Source: Chloroflexota bacterium | Lineage (GTDB): Bacteria > Chloroflexota > UBA4733 | Direction: 5' to 3' | Length of the DNA: 17,558 nt | Assembly (NCBI GenBank): GCA_023381895.1 | Contig: JAMCTA010000055.1 | Location: forward strand, 1 to 17,558 | Shown here: in pieces, positions 1-7,129 of the stretch | How the letters are laid out: each line of letters starts with the position of its first letter | How positions within the stretch are numbered: the stretch's first letter is position 1 | Made by a program: the position numbers and the translations under genes | Notes under the pieces: generated by a model | Databases searched by the model: none | What the model was told of the DNA's origin: nothing | Seen by the model: the letters and a program-made list of their open reading frames with translations, nothing else

Positions 1-371
1 GCGTATGTTCCGAGGCCCGGGATCTCCTCAGGACGCATCGTCGCTCCCGTGGCGACGATGAGGTAGTCGTACGGGTAGGCAGCGTGGTCGGCTTCCACGC
101 GCTTTGCGACGGGGTCTACTTCGTGAGCGTGCGCCTGTACGAACTGGATCTTCTTCCGCTTCAATGGCGGCGCCAGAGGAATGGTGAGTGAACGTGGATC
201 CAAGCCGAACGGAATATAGATGGTGTTGGGCTTGAAGATGAACTCCTCCTGATCGGAAATCAGCGTCAGGTCCACCTTGTCACCAAGCCGCTGCCGGAGG
301 AGAAATGCTGCCTCCAAACCACTAAAGCCACCGCCAAGAACAACCGCCCTGGGGACTCCAGTGACACTCAT
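1..371 (-). CDS. FAD/NAD(P)-dependent oxidoreductase, N-terminal part (NDH-2/SQR-like), cut by window edge
   Basis: The reverse-strand frame from ATG at 371 runs open to the left edge, giving 123 residues. It starts MSVTGVPRAVVLGGGFSGLE, a dinucleotide-binding Rossmann fingerprint (GGGFSGLEAA, residues 13-22) for the FAD adenosine. Further on are an IPFGL segment and the second conserved strand YDYLIVATGA followed by RPEEIPGLG, as in pyridine-nucleotide-disulfide oxidoreductases. The style resembles type II NADH dehydrogenases and sulfide:quinone oxidoreductases, which are membrane-associated and pass electrons to quinone. The catalytic C-terminal half is missing, so the substrate cannot be decided. 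The start is well supported by AAAGGAG six bases before the ATG. A 6-bp hairpin (406-411 with 417-422) lies about 35 bases upstream in the leader. Family confidence is high; sub-family is open. Confidence 0.88.
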   Translation of the reverse strand, partial: MSVTGVPRAVVLGGGFSGLEAAFLLRQRLGDKVDLTLISDQEEFIFKPNTIYIPFGLDPRSLTIPLAPPLKRKKIQFVQAHAHEVDPVAKRVEADHAAYPYDYLIVATGATMRPEEIPGLGTY

Positions 372-682
372 AGTGAACTCCTTTCACAGACTTCGCGCTA
401 TGCGTGCACTTCTGAAAAGTGCCACTCCGCACTGCGCAGTACACCTTGGTGACTATCCTGCACCTGGGTTGAAGACACGGTAAAAGATACGCTGACAAGT
501 ATCGTGCGTGGCATAAGAGCCAGACAGCGCCACCGGTTGTAAGAAGACTGTCTATTTACCACTTCGCCGGCACGTGGGCAATCGACCGTGGCGCTTCTCT
601 CGCAGGAAGGTCGTACGGTCACTACAATCGATCTCGACAGTGCGGGTCAGAACGGTGAAGTGCTCGAAGGGCGGAGTGGGGC
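372..682. other. Divergent intergenic region, 311 bp
   Basis: This lies between the reverse-strand oxidoreductase and the forward dehydratase, so it should hold both promoters. I see no gene. A perfect 6-bp hairpin (GCACTT 406-411, loop CTGAA, AAGTGC 417-422) lies in the oxidoreductase leader. TACAAT at 623-628 resembles a -10 box for the forward gene but has no convincing -35 partner 16-18 bases upstream. Confidence 0.5.
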
Positions 683-1924
683 ATGAGCGAACGAGGAGTG
701 CCAGATCTCAAGATCACCGATGTGAAGGTCGTGCTGACTGCGCCAAATGGCATCCGGCTCGCCGTCGTCAAGGTGGAAACGAGCGAGCCAGGTCTCTATG
801 GCTGGGGGTGCGCGACCTTCACTCAGCGACCACTCGCAGTGGCCAGTGCCGTGAACGACTATCTACGCCCATTCCTCATCGGCAAAGACCCCGAACAAAT
901 CGAGGATATCTATCAATCTTCGTTCGTGAGCTCCTACTGGCGCAATGGCCCGGTCCTTGGCAATGCCCTGAGCGGTGTCGACATGGCTCTCTGGGACATC
1001 AAGGGCAAGCACGCGAACATGCCGGTCTATCAGCTGCTTGGTGGGAAATGCCGTGAAGCCGCAGCCCTCTACCATCATGTGTCTGGCCGCGACCGCGAAG
1101 AAATTGCCGATCGAGTTCGCGAGAGCCTTGAGCGAGGCTACCGCTTCGTGCGCGTCCAGCAGGCAGTCGAGGGATACACCACGTACGGCGTCCGAGGTGT
1201 CGAAGTAGGCCGGCGCAGCAAGATCACCCCACATACTCATACCTTCGAACCGGCGCCCTACGTCCGCCAGACACCACCGCTATTCGAGTTCTTGCGGTCC
1301 GTGTTTGGCGACGGAGTGGAGTTCCTCCACGACATTCACGAGCGCATTCCGCCGATTCAAGCCATCGGGCTTGCGAAGGACCTCGAACCCTACAAACTCT
1401 TTTTCCTGGAGGACCCCTTCGCCCCCGAAGACGTGGGCTATTTTCAGCTGATGCGGCAGCAGACGGCGACACCAATTGCGATGGGTGAACTGTTCAACAA
1501 CCCCAACGAGTACGTGCCGCTCATCAAAGATCGCCTCATCGACTTCATTCGCGTTCACATCTCGCAGATCGGGGGGCTGAGCCCGGCCCGCAAGCTCGCT
1601 GCCCTCTGTGAGTTCTTCGGTGTGCGCACGGCGTGGCATGGGCCGGGGGACGTGTCTCCAATCGGCCACGCAGCAAATCTTGCCCTGGATCTCGCGTGCT
1701 ACAACTTTGGTATCCAGGAGGAGACGGTCTTCCCAGGTCAAACACGAGAAGTCTTCCCTGGATGTCCCGAGATCCACGATGGCTATATGTGGCCCAATGA
1801 GAAGCCAGGACTGGGAATCGATGTTAACGAGGCGCTCGCAGCTAAGTACCCATTCCCTGAGCATCGCTACAACGGTGCCTGGGAGGCGATACGAATGGAT
1901 GACGGAACGGTAATCCGGCCGTAG
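683..1924 (+). CDS. Enolase-superfamily sugar-acid dehydratase, ManD/RspA type
   Basis: This 413-residue protein belongs to the mandelate racemase/muconate lactonizing group of the enolase superfamily, closest in pattern to D-mannonate dehydratase ManD and E. coli RspA. Such enzymes abstract the proton alpha to a sugar acid's carboxylate and lose water, giving a 2-keto-3-deoxy acid. The N-terminal capping domain covers about residues 1-120 (SYWRNGP, VDMALWDIKGK). Barrel metal ligands are likely D217, E243 (FLEDP) and E269 (MGELFNN). H219 in HDIHER and H319 in TAWHGPGDV match the ManD catalytic or binding histidines, and R157 with Y168 match its Arg/Tyr pair, with one residue less between them than I recall. 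Length is normal. ATG 683 has a purine-rich GGCGGAG upstream. It converges on the amidohydrolase gene, 65 bp away. Substrate is not certain: many family members have very low mannonate activity. Confidence 0.9.
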   Translation: MSERGVPDLKITDVKVVLTAPNGIRLAVVKVETSEPGLYGWGCATFTQRPLAVASAVNDYLRPFLIGKDPEQIEDIYQSSFVSSYWRNGPVLGNALSGVDMALWDIKGKHANMPVYQLLGGKCREAAALYHHVSGRDREEIADRVRESLERGYRFVRVQQAVEGYTTYGVRGVEVGRRSKITPHTHTFEPAPYVRQTPPLFEFLRSVFGDGVEFLHDIHERIPPIQAIGLAKDLEPYKLFFLEDPFAPEDVGYFQLMRQQTATPIAMGELFNNPNEYVPLIKDRLIDFIRVHISQIGGLSPARKLAALCEFFGVRTAWHGPGDVSPIGHAANLALDLACYNFGIQEETVFPGQTREVFPGCPEIHDGYMWPNEKPGLGIDVNEALAAKYPFPEHRYNGAWEAIRMDDGTVIRP

Positions 1925-1949
1925 CTCAGGCTGAGAGAGAGATGGCCGG
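1915..1949. terminator. Inverted repeat between convergent genes, possible bidirectional terminator
   Basis: CCGGCC (1915-1920) pairs with GGCCGG (1944-1949), and an inner CTCA/TGAG stem (1925-1928 with 1932-1935) is nested inside. It spans the stop codon of the dehydratase and faces the end of the amidohydrolase gene. No T-run follows on either strand, so this is a weak call. Confidence 0.3.
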
Positions 1950-1989
1950 CTAGATGCGTCGCGCTCGCTGACGGTCCGTGCCAAATCCT

Positions 1990-3612
1990 CTATGGGCGGA
2001 CGAAGCGCCCCGGCTTGGCACCTGTGTGCTCGCCATTACGCACGACAGCCACGCCGTTGACGAAGACGTCATGGATGCCAACGGAGAGCTGATGTGGGTC
2101 CGTAAATGTGGCACGGTCGCTCACCGTAGCAGGATTGAAGATCACAACATCAGCGAAGTAACCCTCGCGCAGCAACCCGCGATCGCGCAAGCCCAAACGT
2201 TGAGCAACGGCGCCGCTGAGCCGCCGTATGCCATCCTCCAGCGTCAATACCCGCTTCTCACGCACGTACTTCCCGAGAACGCGCGGATAGGTACCATAGG
2301 CCCGCGGATGGACCGGACCGTGAGGAGCAGCCCAGGCGGGATCAAGGCCTCCTGCGTCGGTCGCAATGGTCACCCATGGCTGCCGCAGCTGCAATGGCAG
2401 ATTAGCCTCGCTCATGGAGAAGTAGATCGTCGCGATTGACTGCCGCTCCGCCGCTAACAGATCAAACACCGTTTCGATCCAGTCTTGTCCACGCCCGGCG
2501 GCAATCTCAGAAAGACGCCGTCCGGCATAGGCCTTGTTTTCCGGACGCTCAAACCCAAGGGGCATTATTCCAGAAGCATCGCGACCAGAAGAGAGCATCT
2601 CAGCACCTCCCTCCGGATCCTCCATGGCGCGGCGTATACGTGCCCGTTCTGCCGTATCCTGCAGCCGGTCATAGAGTCTGCCGCCCTCAGACGCCCACGG
2701 CGGCAGGACAGCGGAGAGTCCAGTTCCTGAAGCAGTGTAGGGATACATGCAGGCAGTAACATCCTGGCCAGAACGGCGTGCCTCTTCGATCCGAGCGATG
2801 ACAGAAGGCATCCGGTACCAGTTCGCCGCCCCCGCCGCCTTCAGGTGGTAGATCTCGACCGGCACATCTGCCTCACGCCCGATGAGCAGGGCTTCTTCGA
2901 CGGCAGAGAAAATGCGATCTGCTTCTGAACGGATGTGTGTGATGTAGATTCCACCAAACTGGCGCACCACCTTACAGATCTCCACGATCTCAGCGGTTGT
3001 GGCATAGGCATCTGGCGGATAGATCAGAGCATACGAGACACCAAACGCTCCGTCTTCCATGGCCTGCGCCATCACCCGGCGCATCACCTCGAGCTGCTCT
3101 GGCGCAGGTGTACCCGCGTCCATGCCCATCGCAAACTGGCGCAACGTTCCAGCAGGCAAAAAAGATCCGACGTTGGGAGAGACGCCAGCCTCTTCCACGG
3201 CACGAAGCCAGTCTGAGAATCGCCCCCATCGCAGTGCTCGGTCTCGCCATTCAGTCAAGTGTGTTGCATACACGCTGTGTGGCAGTGGCTCACGGTACTG
3301 TCCGCCAATGGGAGCTGGTGTCCAGGTCTCCCCCATGATCTCCGTCGTCACACCCTGAGTCACCTTGCTTACACTGCGGCCATCTACCATGAGCGTCAAG
3401 TTGGAATGGCTCTGGATGTCAATGAATCCCGGGCTCACGACGAGCCCCGTTGCATCAAGGACGGTATCCGCGGACTCGCTCGCGATGAGACCTGGACGAG
3501 TGAGCGCCGCGATCCGATCACCGGCGATAGCAACGTCACCCCGCCACCAGGGATTACCTGTCCCATCGACGACGATGCCGTTGCGAATAACGAGACTCCA
3601 GCGTTCCGCCAC
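1990..3612 (-). CDS. N-acyl-D-amino-acid deacylase-like amidohydrolase
   Basis: This is an amidohydrolase-superfamily protein of the D-aminoacylase-like branch (COG3653 type), 540 residues from the preferred start. Known relatives hydrolyse N-acyl-D-amino acids or related amides with a metal in a TIM barrel. Visible signatures: the N-terminal beta-sandwich segment RNGIVVDGTG; VSPGFIDIQSHS; QGVTTEIMGE; THIRSE (His226); YHLKAAG (His256); VTIATDAGG (Asp419); and HPRAYGTYPRVLG. The usual first histidine of HxH is Gln67 (His69 kept), and the family metal-bridging Cys position (GNCG) reads GETW, so this is a sub-family with an altered metal site. An ATG at 3645 exists but has no ribosome site. GTG at 3612 sits 7 bases after AGGAG, so I prefer it. 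There is no signal peptide, so it is probably cytoplasmic. It is alone on its strand, 210+ bp after the deacetylase gene. The real substrate is unknown. Confidence 0.87.
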   Translation of the reverse strand: MAERWSLVIRNGIVVDGTGNPWWRGDVAIAGDRIAALTRPGLIASESADTVLDATGLVVSPGFIDIQSHSNLTLMVDGRSVSKVTQGVTTEIMGETWTPAPIGGQYREPLPHSVYATHLTEWRDRALRWGRFSDWLRAVEEAGVSPNVGSFLPAGTLRQFAMGMDAGTPAPEQLEVMRRVMAQAMEDGAFGVSYALIYPPDAYATTAEIVEICKVVRQFGGIYITHIRSEADRIFSAVEEALLIGREADVPVEIYHLKAAGAANWYRMPSVIARIEEARRSGQDVTACMYPYTASGTGLSAVLPPWASEGGRLYDRLQDTAERARIRRAMEDPEGGAEMLSSGRDASGIMPLGFERPENKAYAGRRLSEIAAGRGQDWIETVFDLLAAERQSIATIYFSMSEANLPLQLRQPWVTIATDAGGLDPAWAAPHGPVHPRAYGTYPRVLGKYVREKRVLTLEDGIRRLSGAVAQRLGLRDRGLLREGYFADVVIFNPATVSDRATFTDPHQLSVGIHDVFVNGVAVVRNGEHTGAKPGRFVRP

Positions 3613-3768
3613 TGCTCTGCTCCTAAATTCCACGCTCGAAGGCATAGCCCGGCGTTGCCATCCGTCTTCTGTCTCGACGACAGCCCTTGGACGAGAAGCG
3701 CCTAACCGGTCGAGATCGAGAGCACATCGAACGAGGCCCTTGCCGGGGAAACGGTCTCCTGACGCTAC

Positions 3769-3795
3769 CCTGCTTTACCACCCCCTTCAAGCAGG
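3769..3795. other. Inverted repeat in the 3613-3855 gap
   Basis: CCTGCTT (3769-3775) and AAGCAGG (3789-3795) form a perfect 7-bp stem with a 13-base loop, between two reverse-strand genes. There is no T-tract in either direction. It may be a weak terminator for the deacetylase gene or mean nothing. The rest of this gap shows no gene. Confidence 0.25.
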
Positions 3796-3855
3796 CGCGG
3801 TGGCTGCTCCCACTCGGTCACCCGTCTGCCGGTACGCACTCTCGCGGGACAGCCG

Positions 3856-4641
3856 CTAGCGTCGAAACACGATTCGCCGGAATCCCTCGACCGCACCGAC
3901 GCCGTGGACTTCGCCAGCGCGAGTCATGCCTTCATTCATACGCTTGTGCAGATCATCTGGATTCTTGATCTGAGAAGCATGCTGACGAAGAGCTTCCACC
4001 TTCTTCTCGACGTACCCAGTCACATCGATCCAAACATTCGGATTGGCCGTAAAGAACAGGTAGACGTTCTTGATCCTATGCGGCTGCAGCCCTTCGCTCA
4101 GAAGCTCTCTAAATGACCGCGGATTCCCAGCACCCGGGAAGATCGCATCCAGTGTTGCGTGTCCCACGTTGCGGTGATCAGGATGATTGATGCCACCCTC
4201 ACTAAAGAAGTTCATCGGGTCGTGGGTGAAGATAGTTTCCGGCTTGTACTGACGAATGGCACGCACAATCTTCTTGCGGAGATCCAGGTCGTTCAAGATC
4301 CGTCCGTCTGGCTGGCGCAAGAACTCGATAGTCTTCACACCCAGCACAGCACCAGCGCGGCGCTGCTCCTCTTCACGAGTTGCCATGAGCGTCTCGTCCG
4401 TGACCGAAGGATCCTCTCCTCCCTCATTGCCACTCGTTACCAGGACAATATGGATGTCACGCCCTTCTGCAACGAGCTTAGCCTGTGTGGCACCGAGCCC
4501 GAATTCCGGATCGTCGGGATGAGCTGCTACGACGAGCACAGGGCCGCGCTGCGTGCTCTCTTCTGCCGTAGCCGCTGCTCCGGGTGTTGGAGCCACATTC
4601 GCTGCCTGGGCCGCTGATCGCTCTCCGGCTGAAACCGCCAT
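3856..4641 (-). CDS. PIG-L/LmbE-family zinc N-deacetylase
   Basis: This 261-residue protein belongs to the GlcNAc-PI de-N-acetylase (PIG-L, LmbE-like) family. These are zinc enzymes that remove acetyl from N-acetylglucosamine conjugates, including the MshB and BshB steps of low-molecular-weight thiol synthesis. The core motif AHPDDPEF is at residues 40-47 (zinc ligands H41 and D44, catalytic base D43 by family analogy). The second motif HPDH is at 153-156 (zinc ligand H156). VTSGNEGGEDP (68-78) and FTHDPMNFF (138-146) are also family-like. About 32 Ala/Thr-rich residues precede the domain and do not look like a signal peptide. ATG 4641 is preceded by AGGAGGAG about 11-13 bases upstream, a slightly long spacing. 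It has 352 bp of upstream non-coding DNA, so it is probably transcribed on its own. Substrate is unknown; the sugar-type enzymes nearby favour a glycan or sugar conjugate. Confidence 0.9.
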   Translation of the reverse strand: MAVSAGERSAAQAANVAPTPGAAATAEESTQRGPVLVVAAHPDDPEFGLGATQAKLVAEGRDIHIVLVTSGNEGGEDPSVTDETLMATREEEQRRAGAVLGVKTIEFLRQPDGRILNDLDLRKKIVRAIRQYKPETIFTHDPMNFFSEGGINHPDHRNVGHATLDAIFPGAGNPRSFRELLSEGLQPHRIKNVYLFFTANPNVWIDVTGYVEKKVEALRQHASQIKNPDDLHKRMNEGMTRAGEVHGVGAVEGFRRIVFRR

Positions 4642-4993
4642 CTACCGTCCAACTCCTCCTACACTGCCACGCACTTGGTGGTTCTGCCTAGAATCTTAAC
4701 TTGTCGCCTCCTGTTCGATCTCCCGCCAGCTGCGCTACGCTGCAGCCATTGAATGTACAAGAAAGTAGCAGGTGACGGTGACACTGCCGCTGCGTCGTAA
4801 TTGGCAAGGCCCATATGGTTGTGACTGAGGTCTCTTGCGGCAGCAGGAGCTCGCTGATCAGTGGAAAACAGCCTGCGGCTCGTGGAAGTTGACTACTTCG
4901 ACTGCGTCCTCGCAACTCCCACTAAACACGCACAACCTCTCTCCCGCTCCCATCCATCATCTGAACCGCTGGTGTGCTCTTCTCTGCTCGTGT
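4642..4993. other. Intergenic gap, 352 bp, no gene seen
   Basis: This lies between the start of the deacetylase gene and the end of the exporter operon, both on the reverse strand. It should hold the deacetylase promoter and the operon terminator, but I could find neither a good -35/-10 pair nor a hairpin with a T-tract. Short frames here have no family-like protein pattern. Confidence 0.5.
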
Positions 4994-6313
4994 CTACTCG
5001 TGCCGCAGTGCATCAATCGGATCGAGCCGCGAAGCCGTGCGCGCCGGATAGTAGCCGAAGAAGATACCGATGAGCGCAGCGAATCCAAAGGCAAGCACAA
5101 TGGAGGCAGGAACCACCAACGTTTGCCACTGTGCAAAGTGGGCGATGACGAAGATGAATCCGAACCCGCCAACAATACCAATGACGCCACCAACCACCGA
5201 GAGTGTCACTGCTTCGACGAGAAACTGGAGCAGCACGTCCTGTGCCCGCGCGCCGATCGCCATACGGATACCGATTTCACGCGTGCGCTCCGTGACCGAC
5301 ACGAGCATGATGTTCATGATGCCGATGCCGCCCACCAGCAGCGACACGGCCGCTACTGCGGTCAAGAGCGTCGCGATCGTGTTGGCGGTGGCCTGGCCCG
5401 CACTGAGGATTTGCTGCAGATTGCGCACGATGAAATCATTGGGCTGCCACGACGCTAGGTGGTGGTTCCGGCGCAGAACCCTAGTGATATCGTTGATGAC
5501 CGTATCGATATTCTGGGCATGGTTGACCTGTACCTGAATCTGATTGACCGTCGACCGGCCGTACAGGCGATTTTCTGCCGTGGAGTAGGGAATCAGCACG
5601 ATGTCGTCTTGGTTGAAGAAACCGTTGTTCCCCTTCGGGGTGAGCACACCTATGACCTGGAAAATGACGTTCCGGATGCGGATTCTCTGTCCCACAGGAC
5701 TCATATTGGGGAAGAGGTTTTGCACCACAGTCTGGCCAAGCAGTGCAACAGGAGCGGCATCGGCCTCATCTGCTTGTGTGAAGAAGGCGCCACTCGTCGT
5801 GCTGTAGTCCTGAATCGTCTGGTAGTCCGGATACACGCCTTGAACGCGCGTGCTCCAGTTCTGACCGTTGAAGACCACCTGGTTGACACCTGATACCACT
5901 GGGCTGATGGCAACGATATCCGGCACCTGCCGCTCAATAGCCTGAACGTCACTGTCCGTCAGGGTTGGACGACCGCCAATGCCGGTTGCAAAGCCGCCAA
6001 TTTGCGTACTGCCGGGCTGAATAGTCACCATGTTGGTGCCCAGACGCGACAGCTGCTGAGCAACAGAGGCTTTCGCGCCCTGACCAATAGCAATGACGAC
6101 GATGACGGCTCCAACGCCAATGATAATACCGAGCATAGTGAGAAAAGAGCGCAGCTTATTCGCTACCAGAGCCTCAAGGGCTGACAGTGCGCTCTGGGAA
6201 ATGGTCGTGGCGAGCGAGCTACTCCCCTTGACTGTGAGCGGCGGCAAAGGCCGGTCTCGGGCCTCCGGAGCTGCTACGCTGGAGCCAGAATGGGGCTGGG
6301 TCGTGAGACTCAC
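4994..6313 (-). CDS. MacB/FtsX-type ABC transporter permease
   Basis: This is the permease subunit of a MacAB-like export system, 439 residues, with the four-helix FtsX/MacB fold. TM1 is at about 57-77 (SFLTMLGIIIGVGAVIVVIA). A large extracytoplasmic MacB_PCD-type domain covers about 85-300. TM2 is at about 312-340, TM3 at 362-392 and TM4 at 399-421. The family signature ERTREIGIRMAIGA (342-355), which touches the ATPase, and the C-terminal YYPARTASRLDPIDALRHE are both present. About 50 residues precede TM1, somewhat longer than usual and rich in Ser/Pro. Unlike E. coli MacB, the ATPase is a separate protein. The start is GTG, overlapping the ATPase stop by four bases (GTGA), with GAGG seven bases upstream, so translation is probably coupled. 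MacB-type transporters work as mechanotransmitters rather than channels. The cargo (peptide, lipid or antibiotic) cannot be read from the sequence. Confidence 0.94.
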   Translation of the reverse strand: MSLTTQPHSGSSVAAPEARDRPLPPLTVKGSSSLATTISQSALSALEALVANKLRSFLTMLGIIIGVGAVIVVIAIGQGAKASVAQQLSRLGTNMVTIQPGSTQIGGFATGIGGRPTLTDSDVQAIERQVPDIVAISPVVSGVNQVVFNGQNWSTRVQGVYPDYQTIQDYSTTSGAFFTQADEADAAPVALLGQTVVQNLFPNMSPVGQRIRIRNVIFQVIGVLTPKGNNGFFNQDDIVLIPYSTAENRLYGRSTVNQIQVQVNHAQNIDTVINDITRVLRRNHHLASWQPNDFIVRNLQQILSAGQATANTIATLLTAVAAVSLLVGGIGIMNIMLVSVTERTREIGIRMAIGARAQDVLLQFLVEAVTLSVVGGVIGIVGGFGFIFVIAHFAQWQTLVVPASIVLAFGFAALIGIFFGYYPARTASRLDPIDALRHE

Positions 6314-7122
6314 TGCTCTTCCTCTTCTTGGCCAATCACCGGCATCAGCGGCAACACTTCTCGAGCGTCCCTCGGCTCGGCGACAGGACTATCCCGAACG
6401 ATGCGTCCATCGCGGAAGAGCACGTTCCGCTTGCAGAAGCTGGCGATGTCCGTCTCGTGCGTCACCAGCAAGATTGTGATGCCGGATGCGTTGAGCTCTT
6501 GCAGCGTGGCCATCACCTCTACGCCGGTCCGGCTGTCGAGATTTCCGGTGGGCTCATCAGCCAGGATGATTGCTGGATCATTTACCAGGCTCCGCGCGAT
6601 CGCCACGCGCTGCTGCTGGCCACCCGACAGCTCACTGGGGAGATGGTCCGCCCGCGAAGCCAGGCCTACGAGCTCCAGAGCCTGCCGAGCTCGCTCGTGA
6701 CGCAGATGGCTGGAAACACCAGCATAGAGCATCGGTAACATCACATTCCCAAGTGCCGTTTGCTTAGGAAGGAGATTGAAGCCCTGGAAGACGAAGCCGA
6801 TCTTCCGATTGCGGATGGCAGCCAGCTGATCTCGTGTGAGATTACTGACGAGGTCACCATCGAGCCAATACTTCCCGGTTGTTGCGCGATCAAGGGCACC
6901 AACCACGTTCATGAAAGTCGACTTCCCAGACCCCGATGGTCCCATCACTGCTACGAACTCTCCGGAGTACACCTCGAGATCGACACCGCGCAAGGCCCGA
7001 ACCACGGAGGAGCCCACGTGGTACTCCTTCGCGAGCGCTTCGACGCGGATAGTCGGCGTGGTCGCTGCCGGAACGCCGAGCGCTGGTGAAACTTGACTAT
7101 TAGGCACAGGCATTGACGACAT
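6310..7122 (-). CDS. ABC transporter ATP-binding protein, MacB/LolD type
   Basis: This is the cytoplasmic ATPase of the exporter, 270 residues from the preferred start. Motifs: Walker A GPSGSGKST (61-69), Q-loop VFQGFNLLP (Q113), ABC signature LSGGQQQR (165-172), Walker B with catalytic Glu IILADEPTGNLD (185-196), D-loop, and switch histidine H222 (VTHETD). The LADEPTGNLDS form is typical of the LolD/MacB/FtsE group. A longer frame begins at 7209 but would overlap the fusion-protein gene by 80 bases. GGAGG lies 8 bases before a GTG at 7125 and 11 before ATG 7122, so the start is one of these two. The GGAGG lies in the last codons of the fusion-protein gene, which encode its Gly-rich tail. The first 25 residues and the acidic EEEEQ end lie outside the fold. 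It pairs with the permease immediately downstream. Confidence 0.95.
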   Translation of the reverse strand: MSSMPVPNSQVSPALGVPAATTPTIRVEALAKEYHVGSSVVRALRGVDLEVYSGEFVAVMGPSGSGKSTFMNVVGALDRATTGKYWLDGDLVSNLTRDQLAAIRNRKIGFVFQGFNLLPKQTALGNVMLPMLYAGVSSHLRHERARQALELVGLASRADHLPSELSGGQQQRVAIARSLVNDPAIILADEPTGNLDSRTGVEVMATLQELNASGITILLVTHETDIASFCKRNVLFRDGRIVRDSPVAEPRDAREVLPLMPVIGQEEEEQ

Positions 7123-7129
7123 CACCCGT

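Noticed and set aside
600..628. TACAAT at 623-628 as a promoter for the dehydratase.
   Set aside because: The -10 match is good, but the hexamers 16-18 bases upstream do not resemble TTGACA.
1280..1984. A 234-codon reverse-strand frame opposite the ManD-type dehydratase.
   Set aside because: It is the antisense shadow of a gene whose forward product has full catalytic motifs; the reverse product shows no domain.
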